Assembly: GCA_963573385.1 (NCBI GenBank) | Contig: CAUYLG010013698.1 | Span: 17,168-81,167, forward strand | DNA from: Cacajao melanocephalus | Taxonomy: Eukaryota; Chordata; Mammalia; Primates; Pitheciidae | Length of the DNA: 64,000 nucleotides | Direction of reading: 5' to 3' | Part shown: positions 51,765 to 64,000 of the stretch, piece by piece | Position numbering within the stretch: position 1 is the first letter of the stretch | Layout: the number at the start of each line of letters is the position of its first letter | Program-made: the position numbers and the translations under genes | The notes under the pieces: generated by a model | What the model was told of the DNA's origin: nothing | The model's input: the letters and a program-made list of their open reading frames with translations, nothing else | Database searches by the model: none

Positions 51765-53030
51765 TAGTCAGTATATAATTTAATATTGTTCATTGCAATT
51801 AACTGGCTTTTTTTTCATGTCTTTGGATAAATTTACATTTAAGTAATTGATATGGTTTAGATCTTTGTCCCTATCCAAATCTCATGTCAAATTATAATCC
51901 CTATTGTTGGAGGTGGAGCTTTGTGGGAGGTGATTGTCTCACGGGAGTGAATTTCTCATGAATGATTCAACACCATCTTCTTGTTGCTGGTATCATGATA
52001 GTGAGTGAGTTCTCACGAGATCTGTTTGTTAAAGTGTGTGGCACCTCTCCACTCTTCCTTGCTTCTACTCCTACTCCTGCCATGTGAGACACCTGCTCCT
52101 TCTTTGCATTACACCATGATTATAAGTTTCCTGAGGCCTCCCTAGAAGATAAGCATTACCAGCATCAAGCTTCCTGTACAGTCTGTGGAACCATGAACCA
52201 ATTAAACATCTGTTTTTTGTAAATTACCCAGTCTCAGGTATTTCTTTATAGCAATATAAGAATGAACTAATACAGTAATTGTTGATATATTTGGATTATA
52301 GCTATTATTTTGCTATTTATATCCTAGTAGTTGTCTCTGCTTTTTGTTTCCTTTTTCTTCTTGGTTTGCTTTCTCTAGATTTATTTAGGTATGTTTTATA
52401 TTATTCAGATTTATGTTCACTAGCTTTTTTATATCATGTTTTGGATGCACCTGGGTTTATAAGATACATCTTTAATTAATCAGATGCTACCTTCAATTAT
52501 TTTTATATTTCTTCGCATGCTATGTAAGAAATTTACAAATTATATTTCCAATCTACCCTACTCTTCTTTGTACTGTTGTTGCCATGCACTTTATTTTTAC
52601 CTATACTATAAACTCAGAATATATTGCTACCATTTTTGCTTTGATGGTTTTTTGAGAATAATTAAAAATAAGATCATAAATATTATTTTTAATGTTTTTA
52701 TTGCATTTACACATATCTTTATTTCCTTGTGTTGATTAGCTTCTCTCTGGTATATGCATTTTTCCAGAACTTCTTTTAAGCTTCTTGTAGCATATGTCTG
52801 CTGGTGATAAACTCTTCAATGTTGTGTCAGAAATTCTTTATTTTTCCTTATTTTTAAAAACTGTTTTTGTTGAGTACAGAATTCTGGTTTGACAGATGTT
52901 TTTGTTTTAATATTTTAAAGATTTGACTCTATTGCCTTTTGGTATAAGGCAAGAAGTCTACTCTATTGCTTATCATTTGTTTTTCCTCTGCCTGTGATGT
53001 GTCATCTTATCCTGGATGCATTTACATGTG
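51765..53030 (-). mobile_element. Ancient L1M fragment, minus strand
   Basis: Reverse-oriented old L1: the ORF2 start region (tgtagtcagtatataattt, ataaatttacatttaagtaatt), the inter-ORF spacer (52280-52740) and the ORF1 C-terminus (52770-53000: cttcttgtagcatatgtctgctggtgataaac, aaattctttatttttcctta). It is interrupted by the MST LTR at 51848-52274. L1-D probably inserted at its left side. No open frame survives. Confidence 0.6.
51848..52274 (+). mobile_element. MST/THE1-type MaLR solo LTR with TSD
   Basis: It starts tgatatggtttagatctt and ends gaatgaactaataca, with the MaLR landmarks ccaaatctcatgtcaaatt, tctcacgagatctg, ctgccatgtgagacacc, ttaaacatctg and acccagtctcaggtatttc. A perfect 5-bp duplication GTAAT at 51843-51847 and 52275-52279 brackets it. 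Solo LTR; it splits the old L1M. Confidence 0.93.
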
Positions 53031-53063
53031 TACATACATGTATACACATACACACATACACAC
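53023..53063. repeat. ACAT/CA microsatellite
   Basis: Imperfect tacatgtgtacatacatg / tatacacatacacacataca repeat at the junction between two oppositely oriented L1M fragments. Confidence 0.8.
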
Positions 53064-53106
53064 CTAGGGTTATGTTATTTAAACCACTGAAAACAAACAG
53101 ATAAAA

Positions 53107-53390
53107 TTTTGTTACTATAAGATATTCAAATGTCCTGTGAAATGGTACAATGTTTTGTGAAAGTTAACTTGGTTTAATTGTAAATCTATATTGCAAACTC
53201 TAGAGCAACTACAAAAAAAGTAAAAGAAAGAAAGAAAAAATACAACTCATATGTAACAAGGAAGAGAAAATAAAATCATATAAAATTCTCAACTGAAACC
53301 ATAAAAGCGAGACCAAGAGTGAAAGACAAAAATAAGAACAAAAAACAAGGGCAACAAATATAAAACAGTAATAAATATGATGGATATTGT
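53107..53390 (+). repeat. L1M inter-ORF fragment, plus strand (copy A)
   Basis: Closely similar (by eye well over 80%) to the L1-F spacer at 55974-56268: shared words tcctgtgaaatggt, ttgtaaatctat, gagagaaaataaaatcatataaaattctc-like and aacaaatataaaacagtaataaata. It is followed by unrelated DNA, not by ORF2. Confidence 0.75.
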
Positions 53391-55219
53391 TTATATCCTA
53401 CTTGGTGGGATCCTACTGCGAAATTATGCTTCAGTGCTATGACTGAGCCTCAAATTTTAGAGAGAGAATAGATTTCCTGGGTCTCAGGTATATGAAATTG
53501 ACAAGTACTCATCTTCCTCCTCCACCTTTAGTTTGAGGCCCATCTCATGCTCTAATCCCTCTCCCAGAGGGGAAGTTTTATTTTATTTTATTCCCTCTGT
53601 TTTTATCCACTGATTGCAACAAATTCTCAGCAGTATCCTAAAAGTGAGATTTTTTTTAGTTGCCTTTTTCATCACAGATTAAAAAGTTTATTCCATGAAA
53701 GAGAAAAGGGAGAAATGTCTGGACAGAGTTTCATGCCCATCTTGTAATGGCTTCTGTTTCTTCACCTGGCCTGTATCTGGAGGCAATTTTTCCCAGGACT
53801 CTTCTCAGGTTTCTCTGTGAGAAATTGAAAAGGTTTGTGGGGGAAAAGGGTGTGAACTGCTCCTTATATTTGGTTCACAGGGGCTTTACACTCACCTATC
53901 AGCTTACACTCAGCCTTTCTCAACATGTTAACTTTAAAAAATCAGTGTGCAGAGACGTCTCTTCCAATATTTGCATGTAATCTTTCCCTGCAGGTGCCTG
54001 CTCTCCTATAATTTTGGGTTACTTGTTTGTTTTACAATTGCAGCTCTCTGAGAGTTTCTAAAAACATCATGAACTTGCATTTTACTCAGAAATTTTTTTT
54101 GAAGCAAGGATGAAACTAATGAATTTTCAATCTCTCTACTTCCCTGAGCAAAAATCTAGAAGTCTTCCTTGTTTAAATCCAGTATTTTCCCTGTACTCTG
54201 AAACTCATTTCTAATAACCACCTATGGGATATCCCTTTAACCATTACTTTATTTTTATTTGCAGATCTACCACCTCTCTTTATAGGTTATTCCCCTACCA
54301 TTAAAAAATATTCCTGGCGCTCCTTTTTCCTAAAAACAAATTTGAAACTACCCACTTTATTTTCCTGACATCATTGAATCTCTTCTTTCATTATAAAGTA
54401 CTGACATCTGATTTCTACCCTTTCCACAACTTTATGAATACCAATGTCTGGTTTATTTGTGTTGGTTGGTCAACTGTTTTAAAGAATTCTTCTTTTGAGA
54501 TTTCTAGACATGGCACCTACCAGGTTATTCTCTTAACTTTTTTCTAATTATTACTTTTTCTGCCTTACTTCATATTGTTTAATTGATTTTTCAACATTAT
54601 ATTTTCTCTCAGAAAATTCTTACCTCTGTGGTCTAAATTTTTATCATTATTTGGTGCATGCTAGATTCAGGTGAAATCAGACTTTGAGACTGAGATATAC
54701 TTTTAGGCATTTGTTATGGGAGGATCTTGAGATTAAAATTCATGGAAGAAGAGTAAAAAGTAAATTTGGACAGAGTGAGAAATTGGGCTGTAGCATAGAT
54801 TTCACAAAGACATCTGCATTCTATGTGGCACGCTGGAGCAAAGACAATTGTTTAGGATTGTCTCTCAAAGTGGAAAGTGGAGCCAGACCTTTGGCACCAC
54901 CTCTATCCTTTCTCCACCTCAAACCCCACAGCCTTGGCAAATTCATTAACCAGCCATTTGATTTTATGTGATCCAGAGAAGAAGCTATGACCCTGTGTAT
55001 GGTAGTTCTCTCTGGCCACAGGCAATCTGTGACTGAGGTCATCTTTCTTAGTTGTCAATAGCCTCAGAAGCTGGAGATATTAATGTTTTATTCTGAAAAT
55101 AGAAAGGATTTCGGTGCACACCACAGTATCCATTCAGGTGCATTACCTCAAATCTATATATCAAAGACTTATCCCTTACCTGAGTTCCTGTTTTATGATT
55201 TCTACATGTTACACGGAAC
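53391..55219. other. Non-coding DNA, unrecognised
   Basis: Moderately complex sequence without repeat landmarks that I can name. Frames of 77 (53747-53980) and 95 codons (54684-54971) show no domain. No gene call is justified. Confidence 0.45.
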
Positions 55220-55224
55220 AGCTA

Positions 55225-55745
55225 CAGAAGGTGTAATATAGCCATAATGGAAATATTAGGAGAAGAGAGAAAGGAACACTAAAAAAATTGGAACAATAAT
55301 GACTGAAAATTTTCTGCATATAACATGAGACCCCAAACCCCAGATCAAAGAAGCTCAGAGAATCCCAAACTGGACAAATGCCAGAATATCTACAACTATT
55401 CATGTCATTTCCAAATTATAAAAAAAATTTAAAAATACAAAAATCCCGAAAGCCAGAAGAAAAAAATACCTTACCTGTAGAGAAGCAAAAATAAACACAG
55501 CATCCAACTTCTCTCCAAAAACTATGTAAGTGAGAAGTATGTGATGTGACACATTTTAAAACATTGAGAGAGAGAGAGAAGAAAAAAGTTAAAATAATAT
55601 ATCCTGCAAAATTATCCTTTACAAGTGAAGGAAAAGTAAAGACTTTCTCAGAAAAAAGGAGACAATGAGAGAATTTTTGCCAGTAGACCTGACTTATAAG
55701 AAAAGTTTTCATAATTTCCTTACAGAGAAGGAATATGATATAGGC
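55225..55745 (+). pseudogene. L1-F ORF1p remnant
   Basis: C-terminal half of an old L1 ORF1: order of caataatgactgaaaattttc, ccagatcaaagaagctcag, atcctttacaagtgaaggaaaagtaaagactttc-like blocks, and ttgccagtagacctgactta, corresponding to the conserved CTD end. Frames are broken throughout. Confidence 0.65.
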
Positions 55746-55973
55746 CAGAAACTTAGATTTGTATGAAGAAAGGAAGATTTTTCAAGAATAAATAAATAAA
55801 TTTAAAATAAAACCTCTTAGTTTTCTTATTTTTTAATTTATCTAACAATATCTGTTTAAATTATAGGAATAATGTTTTTAATTATGTATTCTTATCTATC
55901 TATGTATATGCTTGTGTGTAAGCAAAATGAATGGCAACAATAATATGAGAGACAAGAGTGATGAAATAGGACT

Positions 55974-56268
55974 ATTTTGTTAATATAAGTATTTACACAT
56001 CCTGTGAAATGGTTTGTAAAATGGTATAATTTTATATGAAAGTTGACCTGGTTTAGTTGTAAATCTATGTTGCAAAGTGTAGAGCAACTACTAAAAAAAG
56101 TAAAAGAAATAAAGAAATACAACTGATACGTAAAAAAGAAGAGAAAATAAAATCATATAAAATTCTCCACTAAAACCATGCAACACAGACAAAGAGTGAA
56201 AGACAAAAATAAGAACCATAAACAAGGGAAACAAATATAAAACAGTAATAAATAGGATAAATATTAAT
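55974..56268 (+). repeat. L1-F inter-ORF spacer (copy B)
   Basis: A-rich spacer between ORF1 and ORF2, collinear with copy A at 53107-53390. It leads directly into the ORF2 start. Confidence 0.75.
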
Positions 56269-57007
56269 CCAACTATATCAGAAGTCACTTTGAATGTCAG
56301 TGATCTAAATGCCCTATTAAAAAACAGAGATTATTAGAGTGCATCAAAAAACATGACACAACTATGTGTGGTCCACAAAAAACCCACTTTAAATGTCTAC
56401 ACGTATGAATGTTTACATGAAGAGTAAATAGATTAAGAAAGTTATACTATGCTAAGACTAATCAAAAGAAGGTGGAAATGGATGTATTGATTTCAGATAG
56501 AATAGACTTAAGAGAAAGAAAAGTTTTATCGTAGATAAGGACTGACATTACTTAATAACAAAAGGGTTAATTATCCCAGAAGATATAAAGATCTTTAATG
56601 TATATGAGCCTAACAACAGAACATCAAATTGTATGAGGAAAAACTGAGAAATACAAGAAGAAATCGATAAGTCTGCTATTTTTGGTGGAGACTTCAATAA
56701 CCCTGTGTGAGAAATGGACAGATCAATCAGTTAGAAAATTAGTAAGGACACAGTTGAACTCAACAACACCGTCAATCAACTAGATATAATGGACATTTAT
56801 AGACTGATTCATCTGGAAGCAGGATACAAATTTTTCTCAAGCTCAGATCAAATATTCACCAAGATAAACCACATTATAGGCCATAAAATACACTTTAACC
56901 AATATAAAACTATAGAAATCATGTGTATTCTCAAATCAAAATGGAATTAAACTAGAAATAATAGAAATATAGCTATATAATCCTCAGTATTTGGATATTA
57001 AACAACA

Positions 57008-57195
57008 TGGTTTTTGTTGGTAGTGGTTTTTCTTTTTAGCAGAACAATAAAATTAATTTATTTATAGCATTATTTGGGTTGCTGGTTTCATAAGTAACAA
57101 AATTCAGTATTTTAAATGTTTCGGAATTCAATATTTTATAGTTCTTTTTTATTTTAATTTTTATTCTCTTTTATTTTATTTTATTTATATTGGCC
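57008..57195 (-). other. Non-L1 segment next to the Alu in L1-F
   Basis: About 190 bp that does not belong to L1-F and directly follows the Alu tail when read on the minus strand. The combined block 57008-57499 is bounded by acaaca-type words (57002-57007 and 57500-57505). It may be DNA carried with the Alu or an earlier insertion. Confidence 0.45.
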
Positions 57196-57499
<304 letters not shown>

Positions 57500-58696
57500 A
57501 CAACAGGGTTTTAAATAGTACTTTAAGACACAACTTACCGAAGTCTGTGGAATGCAATGAAAGCAGTGCTAAGAGAGATATTTATAGTACTAAATGCATA
57601 TTTTAGAAAACAGGAAAGATCTAAAATCAACCAACTAATCTTCCAGCTTAGGACACTAGAAAAAGAAGAAAGAATTAAATATAGGGTAAGTAGAATAGAA
57701 GAAGTAATAAAAATTAGAACACAAATCAATAAAATTGAGAAATAGAAAATCAACACAAAAAATAATCAATGAAAACAAATGTTGATTCTTTGAAAATATC
57801 AATAAATTGATAACTTCTAGCCAGGCTAAGAAAAAAGTAGAGGAGATACAAATTACTAATATTAGAAATAAAAGCAGGATATCACATTAGGCAATATAAA
57901 CATTAAAAAGATGATAAAAGAATACTATGTACAACTCTATGCACACAAATCTGATAATCTAGATAAAATTTCTTAAAGACACAATCGTCAAAACTCACAC
58001 AAGAATAGACAATTTGAAGAGGCCTATGTGTATTAAAGTGTTTTAATAATTATATCACTAACTTCCAAAGCAGAAAGCACCAGTCCAAAATACATAAACT
58101 GGTGAATTCTACGAAACATTTAAGGAAGAAATTATGCTTATTATCTGCAATATCTTTAAGAAGGTAGAAGTAGAGGAAATGCTTTCTAATTTTATGAGGC
58201 CATCATTTCCCTTAATTCCATTTCAGTGTAATTTTAATCAAACTCCTAGCAAGCTATTTTGTAGATGATGACAAACTAATTCTAAAGTTTAGATAGAGGG
58301 GCAAAAGACCCAGAATAGCCAAAACAGTATTGAAAAAAGAAAAACTATGTTAGAGGACTGGCACTACCCAAATTCAAGACTTACTATAAAACTATAGTAT
58401 TCAAGACAGTGTGAAATCGACAACAGAGTGAATAAATAGATCAATAGAACAGAATAGAGAGTCCAGAAATAGACCCATATAAGTATAGTCAACCGATCTT
58501 TTATAGAGGGCTACAGGCAACACAATGGAGAAAAGAGTTTTTCAACAAATGGTGCTGGAATAACTGAATATCCACATGCAAAAACAAAAACAAAAAAAGA
58601 ATCTATAGCTTATTCCCTCCACAAAAATTAACTCAAAATGGATTACAGACCTAACTCTAAAGTGCAAAGGTATAAAACTTTTGGAGAATAATGTAG

Positions 58697-59037
<341 letters not shown>

Positions 59038-60245
59038 GGTGATGACTTTTTAGATCCAACAACAAAGGCAAAATTCATGAAAGAACAAATTGGAAGATAA
59101 GCTTAATTTTAGTAAAATTACCAAATTTCTTTTCTGCAAAAGACACTGTCAAAACAATAAAGAAGCAAGCCACAGACTTGTAGAAAACAGTTGTAAAAAA
59201 CACACCTATAAGGCACTGTTACCCAAAATATATGAAGCTCTTAAAATTCAAAAGTGAGAAAACAACCTGATTTAAAAATGAGTCAAAGATTTTAACAGAC
59301 AACTTACCAAAGAAGACATACAAATGGCAAGTAAGCATATGAAAGATGCTCCACATCGTAAGTCATAAGGGAAATGCAAAGTAAAACAATGATATCACTA
59401 CATTCCTATTAGAGAGAACAAAATCCAGAACACTGACAACACCAAATGTTGGTGACAATGTGGAATAACAGGAACTCTTATTTATTGCTGGTGGTAATAA
59501 AAAAAAATACAGTCACTTTGGAAAACGGGATTTATTACAAAGTGAAACATGCTCTTCTGAAATGATCCACCATGCTTGGTATTTACCCAATGGAATTGAA
59601 AACATATTTATACAAAAACCCACACGGTGATATTTAAGGCCACTTTATTCATAATTGCTTAAACTTGGAAGCAACCAAAATGTCTTTCAGTAGGTGAATG
59701 GGTAGATAAATTGTGGTAAATCCAGAAAATGGAACATTTTTTAATGCCAAAAAGAAATGAGCTGTCAAGTCATAAAAAAACATAGAGGAAACTTAAATGC
59801 ATATTAGTAAGTAAAAGCAGCTAACCTGAAAAGAACACATACTCTGTGGCTAAAACTCCGTGACCTACTGAAAAATGTACAACTATGGAGATAGTAAAAA
59901 GATCACTGGTGAGAGGTTAGAGGGGAGGATAAATAGGTGGAACATAGAGGATTTGAGGGTCAATCAAACTACTCTGCATCCTGGTGTTAATGGTAGATAC
60001 GTGTCATTGCACATTTGTCCAAACCCGTAGAATGTACAATATCACGATTGAACCCTAATGTTAACTGTGGACTTATGTAATGACATATAAATGTTGATTC
60101 ATCAATTGTAACATATGTATCATTCTGTGGAAGATGCTGATAATTGTGAAGGCTATGCATGTGTTGGGTATATGGGAAATCTCTATAACTTCTGTTCAAT
60201 TTTGCTGTGAAACTGAACTGGTCTAAAAATATAACCTATTAAAAT

Positions 60246-60892
60246 ACGTATAGGTATATTTACTATAAAGCTGCAGACAGTGTGAAATCAACAATAGAAT
60301 GCAGGAATCTTTTTCTCTCTCTCTCTTTCAGATTAGAAAATTTTTCAAATGAGATTTGATAAATATTATTATTAAGTTTACTCTAAAGTTATATTCCTGA
60401 TTTTAAAATATTTAATCCTTTAAGTTTTCTTGGTAATTTTTGTTTTAATACGCAAAGAAAGCATCTAAATTGCAACTTAGTAGTTTTTCATTGCTTCAAT
60501 GCCATTAAATTTATAATTCTCACCATCTTCATACATTTGTAATGTTAATTCTATAAAAATTATATACACAAGTGTAGAAAAGTGAATTGCTAGTGATATA
60601 TGTCTTGGTCATATCATCTTTGTCAGGAAGAATAACCCGCTGAGGCATACAAATACTGCTGACATCCATCTGCTTCCAGGATGAACTATGTTTATTAAGT
60701 ATGTTTAACTATGTTTCTTAAAGAAAGAAAGTGTCATTGTTAGAAGCACAAATGTTTAATAAAATTATCCTATTTGTTTCCGGGGTCAAAAAAGGAAAGC
60801 CTTAAACTGCAGCATGTAATACCAGAAATTCACTGTCTTCCATTCCTACAGTAGACTAAAATAAATTCTGATGTAGGCGTAAACTTTGGAAG
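60246..60892. other. Non-coding DNA
   Basis: A CT microsatellite lies at 60313-60328. A small L1-like echo at 60258-60302 resembles L1-F 58382-58428. No gene. Confidence 0.5.
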
Positions 60893-61277
60893 TGTTATGG
60901 GCTGAATTACACTAACTCCAGTACCTCAGAATATGACTTTTATTTGGAGAAAGGGTCCTTAAATGGGTAATTAAGTTAAAATGGTGTTATTAGGGTCAGC
61001 TCTAATCTAGTATGACTGGTGTCCTTTTTAGAAGATATTAGTACACAGACAGAGAGACACCAGGTCTGAGCATGCACATACCAAGGGACCACCATGTGAG
61101 TTTACAGCAAGAACATGGAAATTTCCAAAACAAGAAGAGAGACCTCTGAACAAATTAAACCTGCCAGTATCTGGATCTTGGACTTCTAGCCTCCAGGATT
61201 AAGAAAAAATTAATTTCTGTTGTTTAAGTCACTCAATCTGTGGTGTTTTGTTATGGAAGCACTAGCAAACTAACACA
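60893..61277 (+). mobile_element. MLT1-type MaLR solo LTR
   Basis: MLT1 landmarks in order: tgttatgggctgaatta, cagtacctcagaatatgac, tttatttggagaaagggtcc, ggtaattaagttaaaatgg, tatgactggtgtccttttta, ttggacttctagcctccagg, atttctgttgtttaagtcac, gtgttttgttatggaagc, ending actaacaca. Flanking pentamers ggaag and gggag agree at four of five. Confidence 0.9.
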
Positions 61278-63796
61278 GGGAGTCTGTCTGAATATATTAT
61301 TAATGTAGATCAAAAGAAGTACTTACTAGTTCTAAATCAGATGGCATTGGGCAAGGTGAGATAAAATAGGTACTATATTTATAATCATGCCTGGTGCATA
61401 AAAAGCATTCAGTAAGATTGTCTATCATCATTACAATTAATATTACCTTCATTTCAAAGATGATTAGTGAGCTGAGTTGTTAATGTCAATAAGGAAGGCA
61501 GCTGTGTTTAGTGAGCTAGCATTGTCCAAAGGACAATAAAAAACCACTCACAACAAGGAACCTGAGTGGCGGCAAAAGGTAATATGTACAATGACACTGT
61601 TTCTTTCCTTAGTTTGTAGCATTTATTAATCCCCCTTTGCTTTGTGAAACTTCACCTGTGTAGGATTCTTAGAAAATATATTTATAGGGCAGACAAATGG
61701 AGATGACATTGGACTTGTTTCATCTGGAGGCCTTGAGATGGTTTTAAATAATTTTGAGAAATAAGACTTGACTGAGGGCAACTCTGAGCCTTAGGTAGGT
61801 TCATATTAGTTTGACTGAGGTCTATTTGGGAACCATTTTTAATAGATTTTTATTGATCTTTTAAATTGATCTTTTATTAATATAGAATTCCTTGGCAGAC
61901 TACTGATAAAATTAATAAATCTTAACTTACATCAAGGACTGAAAGAACATTTGGCGAATATTTTGAATAATATATTAAACTCCAGACAGAAAAATGTGTT
62001 CCTTATAATTTATAATGCTCTCATTATGAATCCGAACTGCTGATATCAGAACATTTCTTTATATTAAGTATCACTAAAATTAACTTCCATTAAATAAATG
62101 CTAGAAAAATGAAAGCATGTTATATTGAAACTCAATTTGGTTATTTTCTTATGAAATATTATACATAAAATGGGTATTACTAAACTAATGTGATGATTCC
62201 CTATGTTCAGGAAAAATAAGCTTTTCATTCCCTTTCTTAGCAGAAAGGGTCTAGAAATGCCAGGTTTAATCTAATATAACTGACTATTATTATTAAAGGA
62301 GCTTAAACGTTAAAAAAAGTGAAACTATTAAGTCGATTAAGAAACAATATGTGAGTTGAATCTCAGTTGAGGTTAGACAACTGCTTTGTGTTACATGTGT
62401 AAGCTATTTCACCATTTTCTTACTAAGGAATAGGTTTGCCTAATTCATCTCTTTTGCAACCACCAAAGAAATAACAGGAAAACAATTAATTTTACTTTAA
62501 TGTCTCTTCATTACTATTTATCCTACTATTTTAATCAAAGCACTATATGAAATTTGGAAATAATTCAAGTTCCCATGAAAATTATAGAATCTGTGTTTTA
62601 TCTCATAAGACAAAAGAAATTGAGTAAAATACCTCAGCTAAGAGAATTATTAACTTTCTCAATACTTACTTAATTTCTTTTCGTTATTCGTTATTCAGTT
62701 GTTATACAGCTACATAAATCTAAAGCTTTCTAACCCTGGATCTATTTCATTTTCTAATAGGTAAAATAGGAAAGAAAAACTATCTATGACTGGCCAGTGG
62801 CCTGGAAGAATTAGCCAATCACATCATTTTCTGGAGTTGCATTTCTAAGTGAAAGGTGGCATGTATATAATGGTTAAGATATATCATACACAGGATGATG
62901 TCTTCAAAATACTCCTGTCACAACTCTGGTTTAATTGTCATATTCAAGAGTTATTATGATTTTAGAGAGCAACAATACAAAAATAATAACCCAAACTAAG
63001 ATTTATAATTGTCATTTCCTGTCACTGTCATTTTGAAGAACTGATGACATAATAAAGAATGAAACATTATGTAATGATGTATTTCTCAGTATAGGCAAAT
63101 ATATAATAATCTACAGGTATTTATTGGGTACCTACCATCAACTTTATGATTATTAATGTAAAATTTTTATGTAAACTCAGTAAACAGTTTGAAAAGAAAA
63201 ACAAAGGATTTTAACATTCAATTTCTGATATTATTTTTAGCTTGTTCCTAGGTCTATTTGAATGTGATCATCTTTATTCTACCCTTGGTCTAACCAAAGC
63301 TTAGAGCTTTTTATACAGGAGCTTTTATATACATAAATGAAATGGCATTTAACATAGTAGCCACAACACTTTTTTTTTCTGGTAGAACATTTGCATAAAT
63401 TAGAATAAACCATTTAGTTAAGCTCTCTGAAAATCATAGCTATTCTTAAGAATGTTCACTGTACACAGTGGTTCCAGAAAAAGAAGTTGTTTGCACAAAA
63501 GTGTGACATCACGCAATTCTCTGTAACAAAGCAAACCATTTGCTTTGAAGCAAATATTAAATAAAGAGAATGTCTAATTTTTCATTTGAGACATAAAGAT
63601 TTTAAAGTTATAACAAATTATTCCATGTCAATATAGAATTTTAATATTTCTCCATAATTTGTATATATAAAAGTGTTTTTGCAATAAACCTCACAAAGTA
63701 TGGCTAAAAAAGTGAAGAATTCATTACTTGAAAAAAGTGTCAGTTTAGAGACATCATACATTAAGACTTTTGTGTATTTTAGATTTGTTTTCTGTA
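61278..63796. other. AT-rich non-coding DNA with a MIR-like patch
   Basis: A MIR-type 3' part is suggested at 61355-61470 (gcctggtgcataaaaagcattc, then attaccttcatttcaaagatg). The rest is unique AT-rich sequence; no gene recognised. Confidence 0.45.
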
Positions 63797-63932
63797 TTTT
63801 TATTTTTTATTTTTTTTTATTTTTTTATTTTTTGAAAGAAAGAAAAAGAGAGGAAAGAGAGAGTGAAAGAAAGAAAAAAAAAAGAATGTACAAGAGAAAG
63901 AAAGAGGAAGAAAAAGAGGGAGAGAGAACAGG
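63797..63932. repeat. T-rich then homopurine low-complexity tract
   Basis: 63797-63833 is almost only T with some A. 63834-63932 is almost only A and G (gaaagaaag, gagagag, ggaagaaaaagagg), broken by a few pyrimidines around 63875-63892. The 85-codon frame through it is compositional. Confidence 0.9.
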
Positions 63933-63965
63933 ATTCTTGTTCTACTGCCCAGGCTAGAATGCAGT
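63929..63965 (-). mobile_element. Alu 3'-end fragment, minus strand
   Basis: attcttgttctactgcccaggctagaatgcagt matches the first part of a reverse Alu, then similarity stops. Only about 37 bp, next to the purine tract that replaces a normal T-run. Confidence 0.6.
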
Positions 63966-64000
63966 CTAAAAATGGGTATTAAAAACCTCTATTATGCCAA

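Noticed and set aside
54684..54971. 95-codon frame in unrecognised DNA
   Set aside because: No domain, no gene context; not enough for a call.
62805..62880. CCAAT-like (agccaatcac) and TATA-like (gtatataatgg) words about 50 bp apart, resembling a promoter
   Set aside because: Short AT-rich words are expected by chance here and no transcript-like sequence follows.
63700..63957. 85-codon frame with Lys/Arg/Glu-rich end
   Set aside because: Produced by the T-rich and purine tracts.

Overview
The window looks like primate (most likely human) intergenic DNA. The evidence is the repeat content: primate-type Alu elements, L1 copies with the primate-specific 5'UTR/ORF1/ORF2 layout, MaLR (MST/MLT1-type) solo LTRs and worn MIR copies, in AT-rich DNA with CpG decay. 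I see no host protein-coding gene, exon, tRNA, rRNA or CRISPR. Nearly every longer open frame is a fragment of L1 ORF1 or ORF2, or low-complexity sequence. L1 copies are called A-F and L1M fragments are named where they occur.

Layout: 1-2150 is AT-rich non-coding DNA with a 38-bp tandem duplication. 2166-8403 is full-length L1-A (+, 15-bp target-site duplication, TSD). 9102-12532 is 5'-truncated L1-B (+, 14-bp TSD). 12547-28500 is mostly unique DNA holding a CR1/L3-like fragment, one Alu and three LTR-type repeats. 28500-31850 is a very old L1M on the minus strand. 32570-32943 is an MST-type LTR. 33380-33792 is a composite Alu/L1 insertion inside a single TSD. 34140-34760 is the most complex, non-repetitive stretch and the best candidate for a conserved regulatory element. 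38684-40600 is truncated L1-C (-), inserted in a yet older LINE fragment.

41214-51764 is a nested stack. An old L1MA-like element (L1-D, +, 15-bp TSD) was hit by an Alu at 44739 and by a younger L1 (L1-E, 46706-50419). L1-E has lost about 2.8 kb of ORF2, which leaves an open 324-codon frame carrying the endonuclease motifs. It also carries about 211 bp of non-L1 DNA and a second A-rich tail before its downstream TSD, the structure expected of a 3' transduction. L1-D itself sits in an older minus-strand L1M that also received an MST LTR with a perfect GTAAT duplication. 55220-60245 is old L1-F (+) with a deleted RT core and two Alus. The rest is unique AT-rich DNA with an MLT1-type LTR (60893-61277) and a purine tract beside an Alu fragment at the end.

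No new cellular system is evident. The most informative signals are structural: the Alu/L1 chimera, the endonuclease-only L1 with 3' transduction, a local inverted template-switch duplication in L1-B, five-unit 19-bp repeat arrays shared by two L1 5'UTRs, and the candidate regulatory island. Subfamily names are from pattern recognition without a database, and boundaries of the oldest repeats are approximate.
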